This document shows, one piece after another, positions 54,929 through 63,670 of a DNA stretch of 63,670 bases. The notes below the pieces were generated by a model. The model worked only from the letters and a program-made list of their open reading frames with translations, ran no database searches and was not told where the DNA came from. Made by a program: the position numbers and the translations under genes. The stretch lies in assembly GCF_000827555.1 (NCBI RefSeq), contig NZ_CDOI01000173.1, positions 1 through 63,670 of the forward strand, read 5' to 3'. This DNA comes from Capnocytophaga canis (GTDB taxonomy: Bacteria > Bacteroidota > Bacteroidia > Flavobacteriales > Flavobacteriaceae). Numbering within the stretch: position 1 is the stretch's first letter; every line of letters starts with the position of its first letter.

Positions 54929-56203
54929 CTAAATCAAGTCTGCTAATTTCTGGGCCAATTTTTTTCGATGATATGGAGCTAAACCTATCGGATTAGTTTT
55001 CAAACTCCTAATTTTGAATAATTCATACCATTCACAAATAGTTGCTTTTAATTGCTGATGTTCGTCATATAAAAAAGACTTTCCTGTATTAGTTTCCCGA
55101 ATGATTTGAACAGCATCCCAACCTTTTGGGCCTATGGCTAAAATGGGTCGACCCGATACCATATACTCAAACAATTTCCCAGGAATGATACTTTCTGTTT
55201 CTTTGCTATTGATTTCGATAAGCAATAAAATTTGGGAAGAACGTTGTAATTCAATAGCTTCATTATGAGTAATATAACCTCTGTTTATTATATATCTTCC
55301 CAAACCAAAAGCACGAATTTCTTGTTCAACGTCTTCACTAAATTTTCCTGCAAAGCACAGTTGAAAGTCATTAGCAAATTCCTCATTTTCAGTTACTAGT
55401 TCTGAAAATACTTGCCATAACATTTTTGGATTTCGGTCGGAAAGTAACGACCCTATATGCGATACTAAAAATTTCTCTGAAAGAGATATTTTTTGAATGT
55501 TCATGTCATCATATCCATTAGTAATTACATGAATAGGTCGCTTTGTAAGTTCTGAAAATTCTTTCTGAGTTTTGAAACTCGTAACGAGAATCGTATCAGC
55601 AGTATTCAAGATCGTTTTTTCCCAATATTTTTGCTTTGAATCTGCCCATTTTGTTAATCGCAAATCTTTATAGTAACCTATAGTTGTCCATGGATCCCTG
55701 AAATCACTAATCCATTTCAAATCTGGATATTTTTTTTTCAATTTATATCCTATAAGGTGAATACTATGAGGAGGAGATGTTGTTATAATAGTCTGAATAT
55801 CATTTTTTTCAATAAAATCTGATAAAAAAGCAACAGAAGGCTTTACCCAAAATTTACGTGCATCAGGAATAAAAAGATTACCTCGGAGCCAAAGCATCAT
55901 TTTCTCTACAAAAGATATTTTTTTTCGGGGAATGATACCAGCACTCATTTTTTTAGTTTTATTTTTTGAAAAGAATGAAGCCAAACCATAAGGTTCCCAA
56001 ATAGGATGCTTAATAATTTGAATATCAGAAGGAACATCTTCACCAATTTTCTCATCCACAATTGGATAGCTTGGATTTTCAGGTGTATAAACAATCGGTT
56101 CAACTCCAAAATTTCGGAGATATTTCACAAACGTAAGCCAACGTTGTACGCCGGGGCCTCCCGCAGGTTTCCAATAGTATGTGATGATTAGTACTTTTTT
56201 CAT
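54929..56203 (-). CDS. GT4-type glycosyltransferase
   Basis: A 424-residue cytoplasmic glycosyltransferase with the GT-B fold: N-terminal MKKVLIITYYWKPAGGPGVQRWL (GT4 group typical of Bacteroidota), the central VITNGYDD, and the donor-binding region PGKLFEYMVSGRPILAIG with the conserved glutamate. It probably extends a surface or lipid-linked glycan; donor and acceptor are unknown. It starts 2 bases after the ZIP transporter stop, an operon with no known functional link. Confidence 0.88.
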   Translation of the reverse strand: MKKVLIITYYWKPAGGPGVQRWLTFVKYLRNFGVEPIVYTPENPSYPIVDEKIGEDVPSDIQIIKHPIWEPYGLASFFSKNKTKKMSAGIIPRKKISFVEKMMLWLRGNLFIPDARKFWVKPSVAFLSDFIEKNDIQTIITTSPPHSIHLIGYKLKKKYPDLKWISDFRDPWTTIGYYKDLRLTKWADSKQKYWEKTILNTADTILVTSFKTQKEFSELTKRPIHVITNGYDDMNIQKISLSEKFLVSHIGSLLSDRNPKMLWQVFSELVTENEEFANDFQLCFAGKFSEDVEQEIRAFGLGRYIINRGYITHNEAIELQRSSQILLLIEINSKETESIIPGKLFEYMVSGRPILAIGPKGWDAVQIIRETNTGKSFLYDEHQQLKATICEWYELFKIRSLKTNPIGLAPYHRKKLAQKLADLI

Positions 56204-56205
56204 TT

Positions 56206-57024
56206 TTAACCTAACACTACGTCCAACACCATCATGACAATAAAGCCTCCTAAAAAACCGACGGTTGGTACATCTGTATTTTTATTCTGCTGTGATTCAG
56301 GAATAACTTCTTCAACAACTACATAAATCATGGCACCAGCAGCAAAAGCCAAGGCATAGGGCAAAATAGGAGTAAAAAACATTACAGCCACAGCCCCTAA
56401 AACTCCCGCAATTGGCTCAACCACAGCTGATAACTGCCCATAAAAAAAACTTTTCCTACGACTTAACCCCATACGACGTAAAGGCATTGAAACTGCAATC
56501 CCCTCAGGAAAATTTTGTAGACCAATTCCTATTGCCAAAGTAATAGCCCCCGCAATGGATGCCTCAGGAATATTTGCTGCTACACCACCAAAAAGCACTC
56601 CTACTGCCAATCCTTCAGGAATGTTGTGTAAAGTGATTGCTAAAATCAGCAAAGTTGTTTTCTGCCAAGGCGATTTAACACCTTCTGTTTGTTTGAAATT
56701 GGCGTGAAAATGCGGTAAAAGTCTATCTAATAAAAACAAAAAGAATGCACCTAATAAAAAACCAACTGTGGCCGGAATTATTTTTATAAAGTTGTCTCCT
56801 TCAGACATTTCAATAGCAGGAATGAGTAAACTCCATATACTGGCAGCAACCATAACTCCTCCCGTGAAACCTAACATTCCATCAAGAACGATTTTATTTG
56901 CCTTGTTGAAAAAAAATACTACCGATGCACCTAATGCCGTCACTAACCACGTGAAAAGTGTAGCATAGAAAGCGGCTAAAATAGGATCTATATTTTCTAA
57001 ATAAGTTACTAAGGTACTGTACAT
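56206..57024 (-). CDS. ZIP-family divalent metal transporter
   Basis: A 272-residue inner-membrane protein with eight hydrophobic segments and the two signature helices: HNIPEGLAVGVLFGG and GIGLQNFPEGIAVSMPLRR, which carry the metal-binding His/Asn/Glu of ZIP proteins. Likely imports zinc or other divalent metals; direction and metal cannot be told from sequence. First gene of the ZIP-GT4 pair. Confidence 0.9.
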   Translation of the reverse strand: MYSTLVTYLENIDPILAAFYATLFTWLVTALGASVVFFFNKANKIVLDGMLGFTGGVMVAASIWSLLIPAIEMSEGDNFIKIIPATVGFLLGAFFLFLLDRLLPHFHANFKQTEGVKSPWQKTTLLILAITLHNIPEGLAVGVLFGGVAANIPEASIAGAITLAIGIGLQNFPEGIAVSMPLRRMGLSRRKSFFYGQLSAVVEPIAGVLGAVAVMFFTPILPYALAFAAGAMIYVVVEEVIPESQQNKNTDVPTVGFLGGFIVMMVLDVVLG

Positions 57025-57543
57025 TTTAAAAAAAATTGTTTTACCGAGTGCAAAGGTATAACATTTTTTAGATTAAACTAAAAAAATATTTATGTTTTTA
57101 CAAAACATAGATTCACCTCGAATCAAAGCTCATTTTTTTTATGTTAGAAATTTATATATTGTCTCATATGATTATTTAACAGAGAAAAAACATTTCCTTG
57201 AAGAAGCTGTCTGAAAAGGTCTATTTTAACAAAATTAGATTCATAAAAACATTGATTATGAAAGTCTTATTTTTTGAATTGCCAAAATTATACTTTTCAG
57301 ACAACCTTTTTTTCTCATGGATTTTTCTTTCGCAGACTTTGGATACACTCTTTCTAAAAAAAGAGAAAAGGCATGTCAAAAATTGCACTTACTAATCGAA
57401 CTTAAGATAGAAAAGTAAACCCAATCCTCCATCAACGATGAAAAGAAATTCTGCAGAACCTTGAGATTTATAACAATTCTGTTTCTATTGCTTGGATATA
57501 TTAGACTTCTTATAACTTAACAAAGCATTAGTGTAAAATATTT
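57025..57543. other. 519-base gene-poor region around the 100-bp IR element
   Basis: Between the ZIP and glmM genes no supported gene is seen. A 66-codon plus-strand frame (57198-57395) covers the small inverted-repeat element and is judged non-coding. The rest is AT-rich and without clear promoter or terminator; glmM on the minus strand ends at 57544. Confidence 0.55.
57206..57305. mobile_element. 100-bp MITE-like element with 13-bp terminal inverted repeats
   Basis: The left end GCTGTCTGAAAAG (57206-57218) and the right end CTTTTCAGACAAC (57293-57305) are inverted repeats matching at 12 of 13 positions. The interior (74 bases) is AT-rich and lacks a gene. Ends of the form (G)GCTGTCT-AAAAG occur on insertion sequences of Bacteroidota, so this may be a miniature non-autonomous copy or a solo remnant. 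No target-site duplication was evident. Confidence 0.5.
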
Positions 57544-58932
57544 TTATTTTATAATATTCTGAATATCAGCAATTATACGATTTGCTAGAGCATCAGCTTC
57601 TTCAAAACTTTTAGCTTCGGTATAAATACGAATAATTGGCTCTGTATTTGATTTTCGTAAGTGAGCCCAACTTTCAGCAAAATCAATCTTCACTCCATCA
57701 ATCGTATTCACGTTTTCGTGAGCATATTTTTGAGCCATTTTTGTCAAAATCATATCAACATTTACCTCAGGCGTAAGTTCGATTTTGTTTTTACTCATGA
57801 AATACGCTGGATAGCTTTCTCGTAATTCTTTTACGGATGTTATATTTCTAGTAGCTAATAAAGAGAGAAATAAAGCTACCCCAACCAAAGCATCACGCCC
57901 GTAATGTAACTCAGGGTAGATAATTCCTCCATTACCTTCTCCACCTATGATAACGTTGTTTTTCTTCATCATTTCTACTACATTTACCTCACCGACTGCC
58001 GAAGCAAAATAGTTAGCTCCGTATTTTTCTGTAATGTCACGCAAGGCTCTTGATGATGAAAGATTCGAAGCCGTGTTTCCTGGTGTTTTGCTTAGTACAT
58101 AATCCGCACATGCCACCAAGGTGTATTCCTCGCCAAACATTTCTCCGTCCTCACAGATGAGTGCCAATCTGTCTACATCAGGATCAACAACAATACCGAA
58201 ATGAGCTTTTTCAGCTATCACTTTGGCAGAAATATCTCCCAAATGCTCTTTCAAAGGCTCAGGATTGTGAGGAAAATGACCGTTTGGTTCGCAGTAAAGC
58301 TTTACTACTTCCACTCCCAATTTCTCTAAAAGCCGAGGAATAGCTATACCTCCTGTTGAATTTACCGCATCGACTACTACTTTAAATTTCTTACTTTTAA
58401 TGGCGGAAACATCTACAAGTTTTAGGTTTAAAACTGATTCTATATGTTTATCTATGTAAGTGTCATTTTTGGTTATTTTACCCAAATCATCAACTTGAGA
58501 GAATGTAAAATCACTTTTTTCGGCAATTTTCAAGATTTCTTCACCGTCTTTGCCATTTAAAAATTCTCCTTTGCTATTGAGGAGTTTCAGGGCATTCCAT
58601 TGCTTAGGATTGTGACTTGCCGTAAGTATAATCCCTCCATCAGCGTTTTCCATCGGTACAGCAACCTCTACAGTAGGAGTAGTACTCAATCCTGTGTCGA
58701 TTACCTCAATACCTAAACCTACTAAGGTGTACGCTACTAAATTCTGAATCATTTCTCCTGAAATACGTGCATCGCGCCCTAATACTACACGGATATTTTC
58801 TTTATTAAGAGTCGTTTTTAGCCATGTTCCGTAGGCAGCAGCAAATTTCACTGCATCAATTGGAGTTAAATTGTCTTCGGGCTCGCCTCCAATGGTACCT
58901 CGAATCCCTGAAATTGATTTAATTAAAGTCAT
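57544..58932 (-). CDS. glmM: phosphoglucosamine mutase
   Basis: Interconverts glucosamine-6- and -1-phosphate for peptidoglycan and LPS precursors. 462 residues: N-terminal SGIRGTIGG, the active-site phosphoserine in TASHNPKQWNALK (about 103), the metal loop DPDVDRLAL and the sugar-binding GEGNGGIIYPE, ending with the phosphate-binding RKSNTEPIIRIY. Bacteroidota phosphomannomutase-like proteins look similar, so a phosphomannomutase role is the main alternative; GlmM is favoured because the organism needs one and the motifs fit. Confidence 0.88.
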   Translation of the reverse strand: MTLIKSISGIRGTIGGEPEDNLTPIDAVKFAAAYGTWLKTTLNKENIRVVLGRDARISGEMIQNLVAYTLVGLGIEVIDTGLSTTPTVEVAVPMENADGGIILTASHNPKQWNALKLLNSKGEFLNGKDGEEILKIAEKSDFTFSQVDDLGKITKNDTYIDKHIESVLNLKLVDVSAIKSKKFKVVVDAVNSTGGIAIPRLLEKLGVEVVKLYCEPNGHFPHNPEPLKEHLGDISAKVIAEKAHFGIVVDPDVDRLALICEDGEMFGEEYTLVACADYVLSKTPGNTASNLSSSRALRDITEKYGANYFASAVGEVNVVEMMKKNNVIIGGEGNGGIIYPELHYGRDALVGVALFLSLLATRNITSVKELRESYPAYFMSKNKIELTPEVNVDMILTKMAQKYAHENVNTIDGVKIDFAESWAHLRKSNTEPIIRIYTEAKSFEEADALANRIIADIQNIIK

Positions 58933-58967
58933 AATAAATATCTTTTATTCTATATCTGATTATTTGT

Positions 58968-59810
58968 TTACTTTTTCTTATCCAAAAAACGAATACTAAC
59001 TTGGTCAAGATAATCTATCCCAAGCAATGAGGAAGCCCCTCCAACAGTATGTAAATTACTTTTGTACACACTAACTTGCAGATAATCAAGGCTGTTAAAC
59101 AAAATTAATCGCTCTCCATCGGGTATGGCTCTGCGTTGCTTAGGTATCGAAAAATCAATAATATCGCTGTAATTTTCATGTATCTTAGTAAAAGAATACA
59201 TGTTGAAAATGACCTCAAAAGGACGTCCTTGTCCCACCTCGTGGAATAAAGACTTTGGAATATTACTCACTGCATTACCATAGTGGTCAATATAAATCAC
59301 GGTTCCTGTAATAAATGTTTTGTTATCGGACACTTCTGGCTTAAAATAAGTCATTTCAAAACATTTTTCAATTCGATTTCCCAGAACTTGTAACGGAATT
59401 CCTTCCAACAAATCTTTAGCTACTTTCGGAAAGAAATGCAATACAGGAAATTGATTTTTGGTAGTTGTATTAAATAATTCATACACTTCCACATCCGACT
59501 CATTTTCTGAAAGCAAATGAAAAATTCCATTGTCAGCACCAATGAAATAATGACCTCTTAACTTCATTATCAAATGCTTACGCTCTGGTGTAGCTTCAGC
59601 ATCTACTCCAATAATATGAACACTTCCTTTTGGAAAATGATGGTAGGCATTTTTGAGTATGTAATGAGTTTGCATCACATCGAACGGAGCTATAAGATGG
59701 GAAATATCAACCACAGCCACATTCGGAATTTCGGTATAAATCTTTCCTTTAACGGCTGCAACTGCGTAGTCTCGTTCTCCAAAGTCTGTTGTTAATGTAA
59801 TGATTCTCAA
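58968..59810 (-). CDS. S-adenosylmethionine hydrolase (DUF62/SAM hydroxide adenosyltransferase)
   Basis: Member of the fluorinase-related DUF62 family that in most bacteria hydrolyses SAM to adenosine and methionine. The protein begins RIITLTTDFGERD with the conserved DFG Asp, followed by VDISH, HIIGVDAEATPERKHL, GADNGIFHLL and DHYGNAVSNIP. The family N-terminus begins at IITLT, so I use TTG 59810 rather than ATG 59858, which would add 16 unusual residues and lies only 4-5 bases from a TAGATTTG box. The start is uncertain. It is a single gene between glmM and the patatin gene. Confidence 0.85.
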   Translation of the reverse strand: MRIITLTTDFGERDYAVAAVKGKIYTEIPNVAVVDISHLIAPFDVMQTHYILKNAYHHFPKGSVHIIGVDAEATPERKHLIMKLRGHYFIGADNGIFHLLSENESDVEVYELFNTTTKNQFPVLHFFPKVAKDLLEGIPLQVLGNRIEKCFEMTYFKPEVSDNKTFITGTVIYIDHYGNAVSNIPKSLFHEVGQGRPFEVIFNMYSFTKIHENYSDIIDFSIPKQRRAIPDGERLILFNSLDYLQVSVYKSNLHTVGGASSLLGIDYLDQVSIRFLDKKK

Positions 59811-59915
59811 TGTGTTTATGATTAATTTTTCTTTAGTAAAAGCAATATTGGTAAACAACCCACAAATCTACTAAAAAAACGGAAATCGCACGATTTTTTT
59901 TATTAAATTTATCAA

Positions 59916-62144
59916 CTAAAACCAATATCCTATGTTAAGTAGCCAAATTGGTTTTTTAAGTTCAGGCGAATAGGTAAACTTCAATTCGATGGGCCCCAAC
60001 ACACTCTGCAAGCTATAACCAATCCCATAGCCTGAAAAATCAGGAGAAGTTTGCCAATTTAGACTTTGGAATAGCTCATTATCTACTTTAGCGACATTTC
60101 CGTGTAACAGAATGTGATGTTTTCTGTAATGGTTAATGTCTAAGGTAATATCTGCTTTTAAAAAATTTTTTCCTCCAAAGCTCAAAAAGTCATATCCATA
60201 GAAAGGAATATAATTATTTGATGCATTTTTATTGTAGCCTCCAAAGAAATAATCTAACGTGTGAATTCCTTCGGCGTTCCCCAAAGTGAATCCTCCATCG
60301 AAAGCCAATTTTGCTGAAAGCCTAGGAAACAAAGGTATTGCAAATGATAAACTTGCTTTAGTCATTGAAAATTGATTGAATTTCTCTGGAGTTTTTCCTA
60401 ATAAATAAAGATGAAACATAGCGTCAAAATAGACACCTCTACGTGGAAAAAAACTATTGTCAAAAGAATCGTACTTTATGTAGCTATAAGCACTTCCAAA
60501 GTTTGATTTTTCTTTGTAGAGGGGTGTGAAATCTTCTGTGAAGAACACTTGTTCTGTTTTAAAACTTATATCTCTGTTTTCAATACCAATACCCGCTACA
60601 AACCCATTTCCTAATAACGTTTGAAAATAAAACTGATTTACCCAATCATAAGCATCCAAATGTAAACGGTTAAGCTTAGACCCTTCAATACTGTATTTTG
60701 AGATTCTGTCGGGGTGTATTTTTCTATAAAATTGATTGAATTTAGAACGAAATCCGTAACTAGTGTAATATCCTTTATCTACAAAATAATCAAATTGATA
60801 CCTGAAATTATCCCCTAAAACCACATCTACGGAGAAAAAATCGTCGATTTGAAATAAATAGTGTTTGGTGTAATTCATTATGAAACCTGTTTTGAATAAA
60901 TTATCATAATGTAATCCAAACTTGACGAAAGTGCGTTCAGGATTTTCTCGCAATAAGAAATCAATATGTTCTCCTTCATCGGTATAACGAATTTGGTGAT
61001 GTACCGTATGAAACTTATTGGTAGCCATTAAGTTATCTATTCCTTCATTCAAATCTTGAAACGAGATTTTTCGCTCTAATTCTTTCAGATAAAGTTTTCC
61101 TCGCAAATAGCTACGAGAATAATGCTCATTACCGTGAAAATGAACTGCTTTAACATATATAGAATCTATTTTTTTTATTTTTTCAGGAGTTCGTTTCTCC
61201 TTTTGTTGGGAAGCTATTTCTCTAAGTTTTTCTATTTGGTCAAACCCAGCTTTCTCTCCTCTTTTGATGATTGCACTACCTCTGTCAAAGGATATGACAT
61301 TAAATCCAACAATATTTGGTTTTATGTAAACATCTGTCTTTGCTATTTTTTCGGGCATACTCCCATACATTGCAAAAGCATTGACCTGTGATAATACACC
61401 AAAAGCGGAATTAATTTCCTCTCGTGTTTGAAACGGACTTTGCACATCAACTCCAATGATGATATCCATTCCCTTTGCTTTTACTTCATCTATGGGATAA
61501 TTGTTTAATGCTCCGCCATCTGTCAATAAATCTCCATCAATCTCAACTAAATCAAACAATGAAGGAAACGCACCACTTGCCATAATAGCTTTAGGCAAAA
61601 AACCACTTTCCAAAACTACTTGTTTTCCCTTTTCAATATCGGTAGCAATGCACAAAAAAGGAATTGATAGTTTTGAAAAATCAAACGTATCTCCAATTGG
61701 ATATAAGAGTTTAACAAACTCATTATAAATATTTTGACCTTTTGATACTGAACGTGGAATCCCAATTTTTAAATTATTAAAAGGTAGTGCCAAAGCATAC
61801 CTGTCATAAATAAAACGTTCATGCAACGATTTGGCTCGGCGTGATGTTTTATCATAAATCAATTTATCGAAATCTAAACGATGAAAGATAGAATCCAATT
61901 CATTTGCTGAATATCCTGTAGCATACATAGCCCCCACAATTGCTCCCATACTTGTTCCTCCGATGTAATCAATGCGAACTCCAGCTTCTTCAATAGCTTT
62001 CAAAACACCAATATGAGCCAATCCTTTCGCTCCTCCCCCACTCAACACTAAACCTACTTTAAGGTCTTTATCCGTTTTTTTTTCTTGTGAAAAAAGTACG
62101 TTGACTATACAACATATAAGTAATACGTATATTTTATATCTCAT
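59916..62144 (-). CDS. patatin-like phospholipase fused to an outer membrane barrel (PlpD-like)
   Basis: A 742-residue surface or secreted lipase candidate. After a signal peptide (MRYKIYVLLICCIVNVLFSQ) comes a patatin domain: oxyanion loop SGGGAKG, nucleophile GTSMGAIVG (Ser at about 63) and the dyad Asp in LTDGGALNN (about 206). A POTRA-like region (about 310-390) and a C-terminal Omp85-type beta-barrel follow (KFGLHYDNLFKTG to the last strand LLNIGYWF). This matches type Vd autotransporters such as PlpD. The frame extends to 62159 but ATG 62144 begins the signal peptide; a TAAATTTG box lies at 62206-62199. Confidence 0.9.
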   Translation of the reverse strand: MRYKIYVLLICCIVNVLFSQEKKTDKDLKVGLVLSGGGAKGLAHIGVLKAIEEAGVRIDYIGGTSMGAIVGAMYATGYSANELDSIFHRLDFDKLIYDKTSRRAKSLHERFIYDRYALALPFNNLKIGIPRSVSKGQNIYNEFVKLLYPIGDTFDFSKLSIPFLCIATDIEKGKQVVLESGFLPKAIMASGAFPSLFDLVEIDGDLLTDGGALNNYPIDEVKAKGMDIIIGVDVQSPFQTREEINSAFGVLSQVNAFAMYGSMPEKIAKTDVYIKPNIVGFNVISFDRGSAIIKRGEKAGFDQIEKLREIASQQKEKRTPEKIKKIDSIYVKAVHFHGNEHYSRSYLRGKLYLKELERKISFQDLNEGIDNLMATNKFHTVHHQIRYTDEGEHIDFLLRENPERTFVKFGLHYDNLFKTGFIMNYTKHYLFQIDDFFSVDVVLGDNFRYQFDYFVDKGYYTSYGFRSKFNQFYRKIHPDRISKYSIEGSKLNRLHLDAYDWVNQFYFQTLLGNGFVAGIGIENRDISFKTEQVFFTEDFTPLYKEKSNFGSAYSYIKYDSFDNSFFPRRGVYFDAMFHLYLLGKTPEKFNQFSMTKASLSFAIPLFPRLSAKLAFDGGFTLGNAEGIHTLDYFFGGYNKNASNNYIPFYGYDFLSFGGKNFLKADITLDINHYRKHHILLHGNVAKVDNELFQSLNWQTSPDFSGYGIGYSLQSVLGPIELKFTYSPELKKPIWLLNIGYWF

Positions 62145-62393
62145 TTTACTTCTATTCAATTTTTATTGCACTTCCGAATTTAGGAAGGCTCTCAACGGCA
62201 AATTTACGATAAAAATCAATACTAAACTAAAATATAGAATTAATTTTCATAAAAGCACAATCTATTGTTAATAAGCATATTAACCTATCAATAAATAAAA
62301 AAAAACAAAAAAAACATCATTAATACAATAAAAATACGTAACTTCGTAACTTGATTGATAATAGATATTTTTGACAAATAAATATTTTTAAAG

Positions 62394-63670
62394 ATGAGTA
62401 AATACGATATTATTGTATTGGGAAGTGGGCCTGGTGGTTACGTAACCGCAATCCGTGCTTCTCAGTTAGGTTTCAAAACCGCTGTTATTGAGAAAGAAAA
62501 TTTGGGAGGTGTATGTTTGAACTGGGGATGTATCCCAACAAAAGCCTTATTAAAATCAGCTCAGGTATTTGAATATCTGAAACATGCTTCTGACTACGGA
62601 CTTTCGGTTAAGGAGTTCGATAAAGATTTCTCAGCAGTGGTACAACGAAGTCGTAATGTAGCTGATGGAATGAGCAAAGGGGTTCAATTCTTGATGAAAA
62701 AGAACAAGATTGACGTCATCGAAGGATATGGAAAAGTGAAGCCAGGTAAAAAAGTGGAAGTAAAGGACAAGGATGGTAAAATAACTGAATACAGTGCTGA
62801 CCATATTATCATTGCTACCGGAGCTCGTTCGCGTGAATTACCAGCTCTTCCACAAGATGGTAAAAAAGTGATTGGATATCGCCAAGCTTTGACTTTACCT
62901 GCTCAACCTAAAAAAATGATTGTTGTAGGAAGTGGTGCTATAGGAATTGAATTTGCATATTTCTATAACTCAATGGGGACTGAAGTTACTATTGTGGAAT
63001 TCATGCCAAACATCGTTCCTGTGGAAGATGAAGAGGTGTCAAAACAATTAGAACGTAGCTTCAAAAAATTAGGAATTAAAATATTGACATCTGCTGAAGT
63101 TACCAAAGTAGATACCTCAGGTGAAGGAGTGAAAGCTCATGTAAAAACAAGTAAGGGAGAAGAAGTGCTTGAGGCTGATGTAGTACTTTCAGCCGTTGGA
63201 ATCAAAACCAACATCGAAAATATCGGTTTGGAGGATGTAGGAATCGCTACGGACCGCGATAAAATTTTAGTTGACAAATACTACCAAACCAATGTTCCAG
63301 GATACTATGCCATTGGAGATGTAGTTCCAGGACAAGCCTTGGCTCACGTGGCTTCGGCAGAAGGAATTTTATGCGTTGAGAAAATTAAAGGTCTTCACGT
63401 AGAGCCAATTGACTATGGCAACGTTCCGGGATGTACATACTGTACCCCAGAAATTGCTTCAGTAGGACTTACTGAAAAACAAGCTCGTGAGAAAGGTTAT
63501 GACATAAAAGTAGGAAAATTCCCATTCTCAGCATCAGGAAAAGCAAAAGCCGGAGGAAATTCAGATGGTTTTGTAAAAGTAATTTTCGATGCGAAATATG
63601 GGGAATGGTTGGGTTGTCATATGATTGGAGCAGGTGTTACTGATATGATTGCAGAAGCAGTCGTGGCTCC
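62394..63670 (+). CDS. lpdA: dihydrolipoyl dehydrogenase (partial, C-terminus beyond window)
   Basis: E3 component of 2-oxo acid dehydrogenase complexes: FAD flavoprotein that reoxidises lipoamide with NAD. 425 codons are visible from ATG 62394 to the window end; the family has about 465. Motifs: FAD-binding GSGPGGYVTA, redox-active GGVCLNWGCIPTK (C39/C44), NAD-binding VGSGAIGIEFA and the second FAD motif YAIGDVV. The catalytic His-Glu near the C-terminus is not yet in the window. A TATTTTTG box at 62366-62373 precedes it. Confidence 0.95.
   Translation, partial: MSKYDIIVLGSGPGGYVTAIRASQLGFKTAVIEKENLGGVCLNWGCIPTKALLKSAQVFEYLKHASDYGLSVKEFDKDFSAVVQRSRNVADGMSKGVQFLMKKNKIDVIEGYGKVKPGKKVEVKDKDGKITEYSADHIIIATGARSRELPALPQDGKKVIGYRQALTLPAQPKKMIVVGSGAIGIEFAYFYNSMGTEVTIVEFMPNIVPVEDEEVSKQLERSFKKLGIKILTSAEVTKVDTSGEGVKAHVKTSKGEEVLEADVVLSAVGIKTNIENIGLEDVGIATDRDKILVDKYYQTNVPGYYAIGDVVPGQALAHVASAEGILCVEKIKGLHVEPIDYGNVPGCTYCTPEIASVGLTEKQAREKGYDIKVGKFPFSASGKAKAGGNSDGFVKVIFDAKYGEWLGCHMIGAGVTDMIAEAVVA

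Noticed and set aside
57198-57395. 66-codon plus-strand frame MKKLSEKVYF...
   Set aside because: It reads through the 100-bp inverted-repeat element and AT-rich sequence; composition and lack of conservation cues make it look non-coding.
1-63670. CRISPR array, prophage or genomic island boundaries
   Set aside because: No regularly spaced direct repeats, integrase or phage structural genes, and only one tRNA without a flanking repeat of its 3' end.

Overview
The window looks like a piece of chromosome from a low-GC member of the Bacteroidota, family Flavobacteriaceae, with Capnocytophaga as the best guess. This rests on gene content: a short menE, a small PspC-like protein ending in RSSVFDL, a MsrA-MsrB fusion lipoprotein, a Flavobacteriia-style GT4 enzyme, 6-bladed propeller lipoproteins and an NVEALA peptide. 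It also rests on many copies of the Bacteroidota promoter box TAnnTTTG, several with a TTTG box 18-20 bases upstream. No rRNA, CRISPR array, prophage or intact insertion sequence was seen. One tRNA gene, tRNA-Pro(GGG), is present. The species call is an inference, not a database result.

Layout. 1-5605 (minus) is the branched-chain amino acid operon ilvD-ilvB-ilvN-ilvC; ilvC runs off the left edge. It is preceded by a complete transcription attenuator: promoter, 18-codon Ile-rich leader peptide, competing hairpins and a terminator. 5792-14229 holds a DUF368 lipid-carrier flippase candidate, an MMPL/RND exporter, murB, a polyprenyl synthase (minus), a bifunctional Rel/SpoT and the tRNA. 14255-24067 holds a CreD/winged-helix/membrane-protein unit, an alginate-export-type porin with a strong 5' hairpin, a PspC-like protein, menE, an MsbA-like ABC exporter and an ECF sigma / membrane protein / Spy-like trio.

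24178-35394 (all minus) is the accessory-looking block. From upstream to downstream it has a TolC-like outer membrane factor, two propeller lipoproteins, an NVEALA-family peptide gene with no AUG/GUG/UUG start, a third propeller lipoprotein, an RND permease with a TTG start and altered proton-relay residues, then an ECF sigma factor, a small Cys/His putative anti-sigma, an RclC-like membrane protein and MsrAB. No membrane-fusion protein gene lies between TolC and the RND pump. This block is the best candidate for an undescribed system: a peptide with surface lipoproteins and a dedicated envelope channel, next to an oxidative-stress repair unit.

35717-63670 is mostly core genome: an M48 protease, pcm, a rhodanese lipoprotein, a small membrane protein, YihY, priA, tyrS, galK / dipeptide epimerase / truA, lysA, a thioredoxin-fold protein without its CXXC, topA, DUF721, an L,D-transpeptidase-like enzyme, an IS5-type remnant, queH-truB, purE, GT4, ZIP, glmM, a SAM hydrolase, a patatin-barrel (PlpD-like) phospholipase and lpd, which runs off the right edge. 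A 100-bp element with 13-bp terminal inverted repeats sits at 57206-57305.
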